A stretch of DNA of 64,000 nucleotides from Strigamia acuminata (lineage: Eukaryota; Arthropoda; Chilopoda; Geophilomorpha; Linotaeniidae). A program made the position numbers and the translations under genes. Below are positions 38,975 through 50,070 of the stretch, piece after piece (positions within the stretch are counted from its first letter, which is position 1; each line of letters opens with the position of its first letter). Below the pieces are notes generated by a model. The model saw nothing but the letters and a program-made list of their open reading frames with translations, searched no databases and was not told where the DNA came from. Location: positions 13,520,186 to 13,584,185 of the forward strand of contig OX442317.1 of assembly GCA_949358305.1 (NCBI GenBank), in the 5' to 3' direction.

Positions 38975-41900
38975 ATGGCGGAACCTACAATGAGAGATCT
39001 TCTAACTGAGGATCAAATCGAAGTGCAACAACAACGTTGGGAATCGCAAGTCACTGCAATGAATCATTTGTTGTCTATATCGGAGAAGACAGCAGATCCA
39101 GGTGAACTGGAAGCGCTGGTGCAAACTGCGACCCCGAAAGAAACGAGAATAGTCGGTGCGCTGAATGATCTACAGGAATATTCGGACCACGGCTATTATC
39201 TAGAATGCATTGACAAGCTTGAGACTATGCAAGCAAGAGTGGATCTTCTTCGCACGAGATACGAAATTTCAAAGCGATCACTTCCAACTTTGGGAGGAAG
39301 ATTAAATACGTCGACAAGCTCAAATCAGAATACAACCTTGAACGCGACAGCAACGTTTAGAAAAAATTCGAAGCTGCCCAAACTGGATTCCGTAAAATTC
39401 GACGGAGATATTTTGAAGTACAGAACATTCAAAAGCAACTTCGAGACCTCCGTACACAAGGATCCAGACCTGAGTAACATTGAAAAACTCCAGTATTTAC
39501 AAACTATGTGTACTGGAGAAGCGACAATTCTCATCTCAACTTTTCCCCTGATCGAGGAATCCTATGACCTTGCAAGAGAAGAACTCGAAAGACATTTTGG
39601 TGATGAGGATGCACAACAAACTGCGTTAATAAAATCAATTCGAGAATTAAAAGTGGTTTCGAGTATTTATCCAACAAAAGCGATAAAAACAAACTTGACC
39701 AAGATTTCTGCGACTGTTAGACTTTTAGAGCAACTTAAAATTCCTATTCAGACTTCCGGAGCTTTCTTATTGCCCGACATAATTAGCAAGTTTCCAACTT
39801 CAATGGCATTAAGATTTTACCAGGTTCACGGAATTCAAAATAAGAACATTGTTACGTTGCTCAATTTCTTTGTGAATGAAGTTGCGATGGCCGAACGAAC
39901 TGAAAGCGTTTCTGAAAAATCGAAAAAAGACAAGAATGAAAAATCTGAAGTGGAGAAACCGAAAGTGAAAGGTTCAATGACCACGTGCGCAGCTACTCAA
40001 GACGCCAAGCAGTCTACTAGTGCCAAAACAAAGAATGAAACGAAATCTGACAGCAAGAGTGTGCCTTCAAGGACAAGCAAGTGCATTTTTTGTGATGATG
40101 AACATTTAAACGGCTCTTGTAAAAAGGATTTCGAAATCAACGCGAAAATCGAAATAGTAAAGAAAAACAGACTGTGTTTTAACTGTTTCAGAACTGGACA
40201 TAGAGTGGGAGACTGCAAGGTCAAATTTTCTTGTAAACATTGTGGTGGGCGACACCATTCCACAATATGCAAAAAATCCGAGGTGAAGAATTCAACGAAC
40301 GCTGCGGAGAAGCCGAAGGAGCCACAAGTAACAACACATGTTTCATGCGCGATCTCGACGACTCTACAACTAATGATCTTCACTGCGGACCTCAAGACCA
40401 AATCAGGAGGAACTCACAGCATTCATGGAATGATCGACCCGGGAAGCCATCGATCGTTCATTACAAAAGAATTTGTTGAAAGACTGAAACTGAAAAAATG
40501 CGGCAGTGTCTCTGCCACCACACAGAGATTCAACGACTCGTCTCCAGCAGCCACGGACTATGATGTGTTTAATGTCACATTGCAAAGTAAAAATGACACT
40601 CAAAATTTGAAACTTTCAATGCTTTCTGTGGAAAATTTGCCACGAGTGCAGGGCATTCTTAACTCATCAATAATAGACAAGGTGAAGAAGTTAAACCTTG
40701 AACTTGCTGAAGACCTACCAGCTAAGACTTCTCAAATCGATGTGCTTTTAGGAGTCGACGTGTGGTGGAAGGTCGTTAAGGATGGCAAGAAAAAGGTAAA
40801 CGCCGACCTTGGACTCATTAATACAATTTTTGGATGGGTCTTGTCTGGAGCAGCTGGAAACACCAATTTGTTTGAGGATGAGGAAGGAATGACAACATGT
40901 TGCAACACATGCGACTTAGACATCCAAGAAAAATTGGACAAACTGTGGAACTTGGAAGCAATCGGAATAAATGCGGGAGAAAAAGAATCCGACTTTATTC
41001 GCGATCGATTCGAATCAACTACGAAGCGTCTAGACGATGGACGTTATGAAGTCATGCTGCCATTCAACGGACAGGAAGTCGACTTGGAGTCCAATTGGGA
41101 ATTGGCCATGAATCAACTGGCCAACACGCTCAAAAGAATAGATGCCAACGAGGACTACAAAAAACGTTACGACGAGTCCATGTGGCAGTATATTCACGAA
41201 AATCACGCGGAGGAAGTCCCAAAAGAAGAGCGTTTTCTGAAGAAAGGAACATACAATATACCTCACCATCCTGTAATCAAGGAGGATCGAGACACGACGA
41301 AATTTCGAGTAGTGTTCAACGCGTCTTCATCCAAGAAGGGGAAACTTTCCCTCAATGACTGTTTATTTCCGGGACCCTCCCTTAATCCAGACTTAATACT
41401 CGTTATTGTGAGATTCCGTCTCTATTGTATTCCAATAATAGCAGACATTAAGCAAGCGTTTCTCCAGGTTATGATCAACCCAACTCAAACAAACTTTTTA
41501 CGTTTTTTGTGGGTCGCTCGTGACTATTTCAAAGAGCCATACTCATGGCAAAATTTGTGGAATAATCTAATGGTTCTGCGAATGATTGTCGTGCCATTTG
41601 GCGTCATTTCTTCTCCATTCCTCTTGTGTGCGACGATTAGGAAACAAGCGAAACAATTTGAAGAAACTCATGCAAAAGAAGTCGACGCACTCGATGATGG
41701 AATTTTCATGGATGATTTGACGTCAGGAGGAGATTTTACAGCCGACACAACATCACATTGCGAGAAACTGAAAATGATATTAGACGACGGAAAGCTTCCC
41801 CTCGTGAAGTGGGCGACCTCAAGCAAGGACGTCTTCAACAATTTGAAAAAAGAAGGTTTTCATATGCGAGGAGAGGAGTTTTCGGACTTAGGAATTATAA

Positions 41901-44215
41901 AAATGCTTGGAATATTGTGGAACACGGCAGAAGATGTCATGATGTTTAACATTCCGACAATTGAAAAAATTCCGAATACGAAGCGAGAAGTTGTTTCATT
42001 AATGGCTTCCATATTCGATCCAATGGGACTCATTGCTCCTGTTGTGCTTCAAATGAAACTGCTAGTTCAAGCAATCTGGATTAGGACAAAAAACTGGGAT
42101 GAAAAGATTCTTGACTCAGAGAAAAAAGAAGTCGAAGAATGGAGTCAAGACATACAAAAATTGAAAGAATTGAAAGTACAACGTTGGCTGCAGACTTATT
42201 CCGGTCAAGACATCACTTTAGAAGTTTTCTGTGACGCAAGCACAAAGGCGTTTGGCTGTTCAATTTTTGTCGTCAATCTAGAGGGCAAAAGAACTTTATT
42301 GTTGAGTAAATGTCGTATTGCGCCGACGAAAAAAGTGACTCTTCCTCGACTTGAATTAACTGCAGCAGTGGTTGGAGTGCGAATGACCAAGTACCTGTTA
42401 GAAAACTTTCTTCCCGGTTACCCGGTCACTGAAGTGAAATACTACTCGGACTCCACCATAACTCTAGCCTGGATAAATTCGGACAAGAACGTATGGAAAC
42501 CATATGTCTCAAACCGTGTTCAAGAAATTATTTCTTCTACCAAACCCGAACAATGGTCTCACGTACCAACGGAATTTAACCCAGCAGATTTATTAACTCG
42601 ACCACATAACTCGAAAACATTGATGCAAAATAAACTTTGGTGGTTTGGAGTTGATGTCTCGAAACTGGAAAAAAGAGAAATTATACAAGAGGATCTTCCA
42701 GAAGAAGAAAGAAAAATCGTTGTGATGACAATTCAAGTGACAGAAAGCTTTATTGGTCGATTCTTCAAACGATTCCGAAATTACAACCGACTTTTGAGAG
42801 TTTTTTCATACATTTTGCGATGGAAAAACAAACTTTTGCGCGGTGAGCCTCTCTCGCCACTCGAGAAAGAGGCCAACCAATTGAAGATCCTGCAGTTTTC
42901 CCAGAAACTACATTTTTCTGAGGAGATTGATGATGTGAAAAACAAAAGAGAACTGTCTAAACATTCCACCCTACGCAATTTCGAGCTCTTCATTGACGAG
43001 GACGGATTACTTCGACTTCGTAGCCGCTTGAAAAAATCACTGTTGACATTTGATGAGGTTTATCCAATTATTTTGCATTATGACAGTTGGATAACAAGAC
43101 TGTTAATTAAAAAAGTGCATTTGGAGTTGCTTCACGGTGACATAAGCGAAACTTTGTATCACCTACGCGAACAATTTTGGATTATAAGAGGACGAAGAAC
43201 TATACAAACAGTTATTCGAGAATGTGAGATTTGCCGACGAGGAAAACTTGCACGCAACAACCCTTCAACGGGTGACCTTCCTGCTGAACGTGTGACACCA
43301 GCGGCGCCATTCCAAAACACAGGAATGGACCACTTGGGTCCCATTTATGTCGGCAGCAACAAGAAAGAAAAGAAAAAAGTTTACATCTTGCTTTTCACGT
43401 GTATGGTGACCCGTTCCATACATTTAGAAGTATCAGAGGACCTTTCTGTGCCAAAGTTTTTGCTTGCAATGAGAAGATTTGGGGCACGCCACGGATACCC
43501 CGGGAAGATTTTCTCTGACAACAGTAAGACGTTTGAGCGCGGAAGCCTCGAATTACAATCATGGGGGAAACTCATCGGTCATAATGACGTGAAAACTTTC
43601 CTATCTGAAAAAAGGGTGCTCTGGACATTCATCCCACCGCTGTCTCCATGGATGGGCGGAGCGTGGGAGCGTCTAGTCCGCTCTGTTAAAGATAAACTTC
43701 GAAAAACTTTGTTGCGCAGCACTGTAGACTTGGAAACTCTCCAAACATTGGTCTTGGAAATAAGTTCAGTGCTAAATTCCCGACCCTTAAGTTACGTCCC
43801 AGACAGTGTAGATGGTGGTAGAATTTTGGCACCTGAAAACTTTCTAACAGGAGGCATGCCAAAATACGTAATAAACAAACAACTGAGTGCAATTAAAAAA
43901 TCAGATTTAAGAAAACTGGACATTAAACGACGCCAATTTATTTGGGAGTTCTGGAAAATTTGGAAAAAGAGTTACCTCATGCAATTGAGGAATTTTTATG
44001 AATCCAAAGGTGATAAGTTCTTCAAAAACCCTAAAGTAGACCAAATAGTGCTTCTAGAAAAAATGGGTACTAACCCATATTTTTGGCCACTTGCCAGGAT
44101 AAAAGAAATTTTTCCCGGTGAGGATGGTCAAATCCGTGTGATAAAAGTTGTGCTACCCGATGGACGTGAGTTGAAAAGGTCAGTCAAGCATGTGAGAGCC
44201 CTAGAACTTGAGTGA
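38975..44215 (+). CDS. BEL/Pao Gag-Pol polyprotein, intact
   Basis: A single 1746-residue frame encodes the retrotransposon's capsid and enzymes, with no frameshift. In order: Gag with the BEL-type domain from about residue 134; Cys/His knuckles at C370, C401 and a third near residue 416; an aspartic-protease region with DPGS at 488-491 (DTG or DSG is the usual form); reverse transcriptase with FMDD at 911-914; RNase H with a CDAS motif (D1087); integrase zinc site from H1382 to C1417; integrase core D1452, D1515 and E1565; and a C-terminal region ending in VLPDGRELKRSVKHV. The ATG lies in aaaatggcgg, a good initiation context, 996 bp after the LTR. No envelope frame follows. The copy could be autonomous and may be a source of the others, although its 3' LTR is truncated here. 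Confidence 0.96.
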   Translation: MAEPTMRDLLTEDQIEVQQQRWESQVTAMNHLLSISEKTADPGELEALVQTATPKETRIVGALNDLQEYSDHGYYLECIDKLETMQARVDLLRTRYEISKRSLPTLGGRLNTSTSSNQNTTLNATATFRKNSKLPKLDSVKFDGDILKYRTFKSNFETSVHKDPDLSNIEKLQYLQTMCTGEATILISTFPLIEESYDLAREELERHFGDEDAQQTALIKSIRELKVVSSIYPTKAIKTNLTKISATVRLLEQLKIPIQTSGAFLLPDIISKFPTSMALRFYQVHGIQNKNIVTLLNFFVNEVAMAERTESVSEKSKKDKNEKSEVEKPKVKGSMTTCAATQDAKQSTSAKTKNETKSDSKSVPSRTSKCIFCDDEHLNGSCKKDFEINAKIEIVKKNRLCFNCFRTGHRVGDCKVKFSCKHCGGRHHSTICKKSEVKNSTNAAEKPKEPQVTTHVSCAISTTLQLMIFTADLKTKSGGTHSIHGMIDPGSHRSFITKEFVERLKLKKCGSVSATTQRFNDSSPAATDYDVFNVTLQSKNDTQNLKLSMLSVENLPRVQGILNSSIIDKVKKLNLELAEDLPAKTSQIDVLLGVDVWWKVVKDGKKKVNADLGLINTIFGWVLSGAAGNTNLFEDEEGMTTCCNTCDLDIQEKLDKLWNLEAIGINAGEKESDFIRDRFESTTKRLDDGRYEVMLPFNGQEVDLESNWELAMNQLANTLKRIDANEDYKKRYDESMWQYIHENHAEEVPKEERFLKKGTYNIPHHPVIKEDRDTTKFRVVFNASSSKKGKLSLNDCLFPGPSLNPDLILVIVRFRLYCIPIIADIKQAFLQVMINPTQTNFLRFLWVARDYFKEPYSWQNLWNNLMVLRMIVVPFGVISSPFLLCATIRKQAKQFEETHAKEVDALDDGIFMDDLTSGGDFTADTTSHCEKLKMILDDGKLPLVKWATSSKDVFNNLKKEGFHMRGEEFSDLGIIKMLGILWNTAEDVMMFNIPTIEKIPNTKREVVSLMASIFDPMGLIAPVVLQMKLLVQAIWIRTKNWDEKILDSEKKEVEEWSQDIQKLKELKVQRWLQTYSGQDITLEVFCDASTKAFGCSIFVVNLEGKRTLLLSKCRIAPTKKVTLPRLELTAAVVGVRMTKYLLENFLPGYPVTEVKYYSDSTITLAWINSDKNVWKPYVSNRVQEIISSTKPEQWSHVPTEFNPADLLTRPHNSKTLMQNKLWWFGVDVSKLEKREIIQEDLPEEERKIVVMTIQVTESFIGRFFKRFRNYNRLLRVFSYILRWKNKLLRGEPLSPLEKEANQLKILQFSQKLHFSEEIDDVKNKRELSKHSTLRNFELFIDEDGLLRLRSRLKKSLLTFDEVYPIILHYDSWITRLLIKKVHLELLHGDISETLYHLREQFWIIRGRRTIQTVIRECEICRRGKLARNNPSTGDLPAERVTPAAPFQNTGMDHLGPIYVGSNKKEKKKVYILLFTCMVTRSIHLEVSEDLSVPKFLLAMRRFGARHGYPGKIFSDNSKTFERGSLELQSWGKLIGHNDVKTFLSEKRVLWTFIPPLSPWMGGAWERLVRSVKDKLRKTLLRSTVDLETLQTLVLEISSVLNSRPLSYVPDSVDGGRILAPENFLTGGMPKYVINKQLSAIKKSDLRKLDIKRRQFIWEFWKIWKKSYLMQLRNFYESKGDKFFKNPKVDQIVLLEKMGTNPYFWPLARIKEIFPGEDGQIRVIKVVLPDGRELKRSVKHVRALELE

Positions 44216-44276
44216 TTTTTCTTTTGTGATTTTTTTTGCGTGGTTCTCCATCTCTGTCCTCTCGCCGGCAATTCGC
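44216..44276 (+). other. BEL-3 segment before the 3' LTR, pyrimidine-rich
   Basis: Between the gag-pol stop and the 3' LTR lie only about 60 bp. The expected purine-rich plus-strand primer is not seen. Instead the sense strand reads gtggttctccatctctgtcc, then gccggcaattcgc directly before TGTTGCA. The last two parts are shared by all three elements. Upstream of them BEL-3 has a T-rich stretch where BEL-1 and BEL-2 share taataagactttgtgtg. Confidence 0.6.
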
Positions 44277-45533
44277 TGTTGCAAGACAGCGTAGAAATTG
44301 TTGTGCTATTTTATTGTCAATATTTTTACCATTTACTTTGAGTTGATTAAAATCTTTAAGTGTTTTAATTTCCTTTGCCTAATTGGTATTTTTCACTTTT
44401 CAGATTTTTTTATTGCTTATTAAAGTGTTTTGACTTGATTTTTATTCATACTTTTCAATATTCAGTAATGTTTATGCTTTGTATTGATTTCAAATATCTT
44501 ATTCCGTGCATTTATTGACTTATTCACTTGTTTTTTGAGAGTTTGTATTGATTTCGAACTGTTTTGGTGCAAATTTCGTTACCTAGCATACAATTGCGAT
44601 GCTAGTGACGTCATTTTTCTGTTTCCCGTAAAGTTACGGTTCCGCCTTCTAACCTTTTGTTTAGTACTTTTCAAATCACTTGGATTTTTATTAAGCATTC
44701 GTTTAGACTAATTCAAGCATGCTCTTTCTATCTAGATGCATCAAAACTGCTTTGGAAGTTCCGTTTGATTGGTTTGAACGTTCGTTTCCGTCTGCCATAA
44801 AAGCGCAGCCGGGAATGTTCGTTTGGCCGATAAATTCGTATTTATTCAACTTGTGTGTAATCACTCGGTGTTTTGTGAAGAGAATGAACAAATATTCTTA
44901 TTATTTAATCTATTCTTTATTGCATAATTACATTTAGTGCTTTTTATTCCATTTTCGTGTTGTTTTGAAGCTTTTGTAATGTTCGCCGGACGCCATGTTT
45001 GATCCAACACCTTTGTTATGTTCGCCGGTCGCCATGTTTGTCCCAAGCGACTGTTTACATTTAGTAATCGTTGTTTATGTATTTTATATCACATAATTTG
45101 CATTTACTATTACATTGCGTTATTATTCAGTATGTATTCTTTGATAATTTTGTGCTTTTGTACCGATCGAAATTCAAATGTGATCGTTATGTAATTTTCG
45201 AAGCCTGTGATTGGCTATTTTCAATCCTTTCATTCCGAGATCGGTTTATTGCAAATATCTCATTGTTTAACGTGTTTTTGGACATTGTTGTGATTAGCTT
45301 TTTTGTTCACCGCATTCTTGTGGTCATTTCAATGTAATTCAATGTATTTTTAGTGCATTTTTAAGCAAATGCCAACTTTGCCGTAATCTTGTTTCCTCCG
45401 TTACCATGGTAACGGAATCTTTCGTGTATCTGTATTTCGCCGCTATCGGCCTGGCGCGTGCCATATTCGGTACTGCGCATGTGCGGTTCTCTAAGAACCA
45501 ATCTAATTGCTGTAATTTCTTCAGTTATTAACC
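44277..45533 (+). repeat. BEL-3 3' LTR, truncated
   Basis: It matches the 5' LTR base for base as far as I can read (offset 7860) for 1257 bp, then ends abruptly. The following base run ctatggcgcgc is not LTR. The cut removes the U5-like end. Confidence 0.95.
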
Positions 45534-45900
45534 CTATGGCGCGCATGCGGATTTCGCGGAGTGCGAAAGGGACCCTATATTTAACATTACGGCGGCCTAT
45601 ACCTTGACCCCCTGTTCGCAGTCTCGTGGCGGATTCTGCGGATTTCACCTATTCGTACAATCCGCACGATCGCGCGTGTTTTATCATTCTTGGCAAACCG
45701 TTTTTTGAAAACGCGTTGTAACGCATCCTCAACTTTACAAATCTCGCTTAGCGCGATCGCGCTATAACGCTTCTTCGTGTCCAACAAAAACAGCCGATTA
45801 AAAACGAAACTTCGGGTTTCGCTAAAACGCGATTTTGATATCGGGAAGGGCACGTGACCACGTGGGTAAAAATAGAATCGAGTTTCGTGAAAACCTAATT
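45534..45900. other. Unassigned sequence at the boundary of the satellite domain
   Basis: GC-richer sequence with several near-palindromic words (gcgcgatcgcgc, gggcacgtgaccacgtgggt). A 116-codon open frame on the minus strand (45587-45937) has no recognisable motif and ends inside a dispersed repeat, so I do not call a gene. I see nothing else in it. Confidence 0.4.
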
Positions 45901-46530
45901 TGGAGAAACGGCGTGGTGGTTTTGCGAAATATATCACATGTCACGTGATCGGACGTTGGATCTCGTACATAAACGTTCGTGCCTGGTCAAACCAGAGTCT
46001 TTAAAAAATATAAATGCATTTCCCGATCATAGGATTAATTTCGCGCCGTGTGCTCCAGTCATTAATTAGGTTATCTTCGTCGCAACTCGTCATAATAAAA
46101 TTTTTACAGAAAATCAATCGTTTCGTATTTTATTTTCACTTTCCGGGAGTCTCGCGTCGTCGTAGTCGACGCGAGTCTCACCGAACGCGTTCTGCGGGTT
46201 CGGCGAGCGTTTTCAGATCGGGGCGGACCGTCTCGTATAGTACCGGGCGCGCCTCCCCAACTGACCGGTCGATGGTTATATAGTTTAAAATTTCCTCGAC
46301 CGAGTAAACGGTCGATGCTTCAGCGTCCGGTCGATGATGTGGCATTTGTGCGCGTTCATCCCGTGTCTCTCAGACTGGCCTTCGGGCCGGTCAAAATAAA
46401 TAAATAAATAAATAAATCCGAAAATAGAACGTATCCTTCCCGGCGAATAGATGCGGCTGGGGTCGTTGAGCGACGGCGGCGACGGCAACCCCGACGACTC
46501 GTCCCAAAAAATAAGCTCTCGTATCGGCAC
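45901..46530 (+). repeat. Composite dispersed repeat: X-end, Y, hairpin tail and Z modules
   Basis: A chain of modules also found further right. The segment around tcacgtgatcggacg with aataaa/tataaat words resembles 52200-52270 and 61950-62040. Module Y (attaattaggttatcttcg ... gtagtcgacgcgag) recurs at 46680, 47730, 48710, 55050, 56050, 62080 and 63940. A UUCG hairpin stands at 46373-46392 with an (AAATA)n tail. Module Z (ccccgacgactcgtccc near 46489) follows. No credible gene. Confidence 0.75.
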
Positions 46531-46865
46531 CCGTTCGTTTATTTAAATGTGCGCGCGGTCGCGTGCATTCTACCCGTGTCCGATGTAGCGATCGATACGG
46601 GATAAAAAAAATATCACCCGAAAAAGAAAGACGATTAAAGTTTTAATTCTCCGGTCGTGGCACCGACTCTGCGGTTCGTACTTTAACCGTTAATTAGATT
46701 ATCTTCGTCGTAATTTACCGGGAAAAAAAATTTGTAGGGAATCCGTTGTTTCGTATTTTATTTCCATCTCCCGGGGGTCTCGCGCCGTCCCAGTCGATCG
46801 GAGTCTTCCTCAACACGTTCGATGGGTTTTGCCAACACTTTCAGATCGCCAGCGGAACTCGGGCC
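46531..46865 (+). repeat. Y module copy, no gene
   Basis: A shortened link from module Z into another Y copy (taattagattatcttcg near 46690, ccagtcgatcggagtc near 46789). Only repeat sequence is seen. Confidence 0.6.
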
Positions 46866-47036
46866 CGCCGCTCGGTCGAGCGGCTCAGTACCCGCCGGGC
46901 GGCGTGGTAGCCGGGTTCTCGCTTCCAGTGGCTGTAGGCGTCCTTCTTGAACGCCTTCCTCGCTCTCTCGGTCTCAGACTGGCCTTCGGGCCGGTCAAAA
47001 AAAATAAACAAATAAATAAATAAATAAATAAATAAA
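46866..47036 (+). mobile_element. tRNA-headed SINE-like element with UUCG hairpin and (AAATA)n tail
   Basis: The head resembles a tRNA internal promoter: ctcggtcgagcgg at 46871-46883 (box A-like) and ccgggttctcgcttcc near 46911 (degenerate box B). The 3' part holds gactggcc-ttcg-ggccggtc at 46977-46996, an 8-bp stem capped by the very stable UUCG loop. A tail of taaataaataaa follows. Related copies end at about 46417, 48045, 55377 and 56365. Architecture fits a SINE whose end is recognised by a partner LINE, which is inference. Confidence 0.65.
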
Positions 47037-48045
47037 CGAGTCGGCGAATAAAGGCGGTTGGGGTCGCTGGACGGTGGCGGTGGTGGCAGCGGCAACCCCG
47101 ACGACTCGTCCCAAAAATAAGCTCCCACATCGACACTCATCCGTTAGTCTAAACCTCTTGACGTGCATTCTACTCGCGTCCGACAGATTCGGTTCGTTGT
47201 GGGCATAGAAAACATCCGCACACCGATACGGCATGTTTCGACGTCGATGCGCGACCGCGAAGCCGAGTCCCCGACGACGTACATACTCGCACAAGCGCGT
47301 TCGCGCGCGCGATATTGCGTGTGATGCGATGCCGATGAGCTCGACACGGTCTTTCGACGCGGGCGTCGATAATAATGTCCGGCAACGTGGATAAATGTCC
47401 GCAGAGTGCTTTGTGTTTATGGCAACGCACCGGGACGCAATTAACCAACCACTTACGAAAATTCAAAACATAATTGTTTAACAAAAGGAAACTCGTATAA
47501 TGTTGAAACAATAAAGAAAACGCAAAATTCAGATTCAAATTTAGATTTGAATTAGGTCAGATTAGGCCAGGTTGTAGATCCACAGACTCTCGAGACGACA
47601 ACAAGAAAATAAAAAGGATGCGTTTATCGTTTGTAGGTAGAATCTCGCGCCGAGTTAAATAAAAGTCTTTAAAAAATAGAAATCGATTTCCCGGTCGTAG
47701 AATTAATTTTGTGTCATGTGATCCAGTCATTAATTAGATTTTCGTGGTAGATGTTGCGTGAAACAAGATCGTGAACGTCTCAATTGGTTTACGATTTAAA
47801 TTTCATCTCGCAATACACGCTGCACCAACGTAGTCGACGCGAGTTTATATCACTGCACTCGATGGGTTTTGTGAGCCTTTTTAGACCAATCGATCGTACA
47901 GCTTGTTTGCTAGTTTCCTTTCGAGGTCAGCGGTTAACTCTTTGCACTCTATGATGCTGTTGGATCCAACGGCGATACGCGTCTCCCGCCTGCCTCTCGG
48001 TCTCAGACTGGCCTTCGGGCCGGTCAAAAAAAAAAGAAAAAAATT
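47037..48045 (+). repeat. About 1-kb composite repeat unit (Z-W-Y-hairpin), copy 1
   Basis: Module Z (47040-47140), module W (47150-47600; gacagattcggttcgttgtg, tatggcaacgcacc), module Y (47690-47880) and a UUCG hairpin at 48006-48025. The same order recurs at 54320-55377 and 55378-56365. Open frames here are interrupted differently in each copy, so no gene is called. Confidence 0.7.
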
Positions 48046-49075
48046 AATAAATAGATAAATAAGTCGGGAACAAAACGCATCCATCCCGACGAATAGTGAC
48101 AGTTGGGCTCGTTGAGCGGTGGCGAAGGCGGCGGCAACCCCGACGACTCGTCCCAAAAATAAGCTCCCACATCGACACTCATCCGTTAGTCTAGACCTCG
48201 TGACGCGCATTCTACTCGCGTCCGACAGATTCGGTTCGTTGTGGGCATAGAAAACGTCCGCACACCGATACGGCATGTTTCGACGTCGATGCGCGACCGC
48301 GAAGCGAAGTCCCCGACGGCGTACATACTCGCACGAGCGCGTTCGCGCGCGCGATAATGCGTGTGATGCGATGCTGATGTCCGTCAACGTGGATATATGT
48401 CCACAAAGTGTCCGGTGTTTATGGCAACGCACCAGGGCGCAATTAACTACCAACGAGAATTGAAAATGTAATTGTTTAATAAAAAGAAACTCGTATAATA
48501 TTGAAACGATAATAAAAACGCAAAATTTAGATTCAAATTCAGATTCGAATTGGGTAAGATTAGGTCAGGTTAGACCCACAAACTCTGGGGGAGCGACACG
48601 AAAATGAAAAGGGCGCACCTATCGCTTATAGATGTCTGGCGATCGACAATGGGTGGACGATTAAAGTTTAAATTTCGGATCGTGGTATCGGTTTCGCGGT
48701 TCGTATTCCAATAGTTAATCACATTATCTTTGTACCAAACGACCGATACAAAAGTTTTGTAAAATATCCGCCGTTTTATATTTTAATTTCACCTTCCGGT
48801 TGCCACGCGCTGTCGTAGTTGGTGCGAATCTCCATCAACGCATTCGACGGGCTTCGAGAGTGATTCCAGTAATCCAGACCAATCCTGGCCCTCGCGGAAA
48901 TCCGGAGGGTTTTGGTTTTCCGCGATTGTTTTACTCACTTCTGTGGTTTTTCTACTGTATGAGTTAATAGATGTTCTTTTGAACGTCTCTCTGTACAGAA
49001 TACGGGGCAGCTGGCGCCGACAAGCACCGGCAGCCCCAAACAATTTGTTCAAAAATAAGCTTCTGCACGGGATTT
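48046..49075 (+). repeat. About 1-kb composite repeat unit, copy 2, without the hairpin element
   Basis: Z (48090-48180) and W (48190-48600) are very similar to 47055-47600, including gcatagaaaacgtccgcac and tttatggcaacgcacc. Y follows (48700-48870), then a segment with ctcgcggaaatccgg (48891) and a variant Z (49005-49065). No gene is seen. Confidence 0.7.
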
Positions 49076-49084
49076 CCATTTTTA

Positions 49085-49340
49085 ACATTATGGTGTTTTT
49101 TTTTTTTATTGCCACCAAAGCGCGCTACCACCGCAAATTTTCCCGCGTTTGCCATGTACGCGCCGAAAACCACAGGCAATGAACTTTTCCACAAACTGAA
49201 AAACAAAATATATGGGTAAGCGCACATGGGCGAATAAAACAAGATTAGCCCAATTTCGGAATTTATTGGGTCGACGTTTTGTATTCACGCGTGACGGGGG
49301 CACCACATGTGGAAAACGCGCAAATCACGCGCGAATCACG
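49085..49340 (+). repeat. Dispersed repeat module X, copy 1
   Basis: Contains gaacttttccaca, aacaaaatatatggg and cggaatttattgggtc in this order. The same order occurs at 51925-52130 and 61690-61860. It lies 5' of the zinc-finger-like gene, as the 51.9-kb copy lies 5' of two genes. A promoter or insulator role is only a guess. Confidence 0.6.
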
Positions 49341-49639
49341 CGCGTCTACGCACATTGGAAACTTAGTATTAACGTTCGTTTCGAGTTAAATAAAAACGAC
49401 GACCGTGACGAGGACCACAAAGACGGCGATAGCAGGATTCGTCGGAACAACGAGGATTGCCAACGAGAGAGACCCGTTCATTTGCCGACGCTCCATAGTT
49501 CAAACTTAAATCGTTCTCGGACTGCCACCAGATGTCACATCAGCCGCTCACGACATACACACACTTTGGTTCGGCAGCTTATATCAAACGCGCGCGTTTC
49601 ATCTTCCGTCTGATCCTCACTGCCACCTCGTGTTCGTTG

Positions 49640-50040
<401 letters not shown>

Positions 50041-50070
50041 TTGTTTACTCGTCTCACAAACAAAAGGAAA

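Larger units (their letters stand above)
36417..45533 (+). mobile_element. BEL-3: BEL/Pao retrotransposon with intact gag-pol and truncated 3' LTR
   Basis: The 5' LTR (36417-37978), leader, gag-pol and start of the 3' LTR (44277) are in the same order as in BEL-1. The two LTRs match until 45533. There the 3' copy stops in attaacc and changes to unrelated sequence, so about 305 bp of LTR, the terminal CA and the right target duplication are missing. The four bases left of the element are GTCT and have no partner. This is the only copy of the three with a full open Gag-Pol frame. Confidence 0.95.

Noticed and set aside
4973-44215. Envelope gene making these elements endogenous retroviruses
   Set aside because: After the integrase C-terminus only about 60 bp remain before the 3' LTR in each element, so no envelope frame exists.
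45587-45937. 116-codon frame next to the truncated LTR
   Set aside because: No motif, no splice support, and it enters a dispersed repeat at its 5' end.
47881-48453. 190-codon minus-strand frame
   Set aside because: It runs through W, Z and hairpin repeat modules and is broken in the equivalent copies at 47.2 and 55.5 kb.
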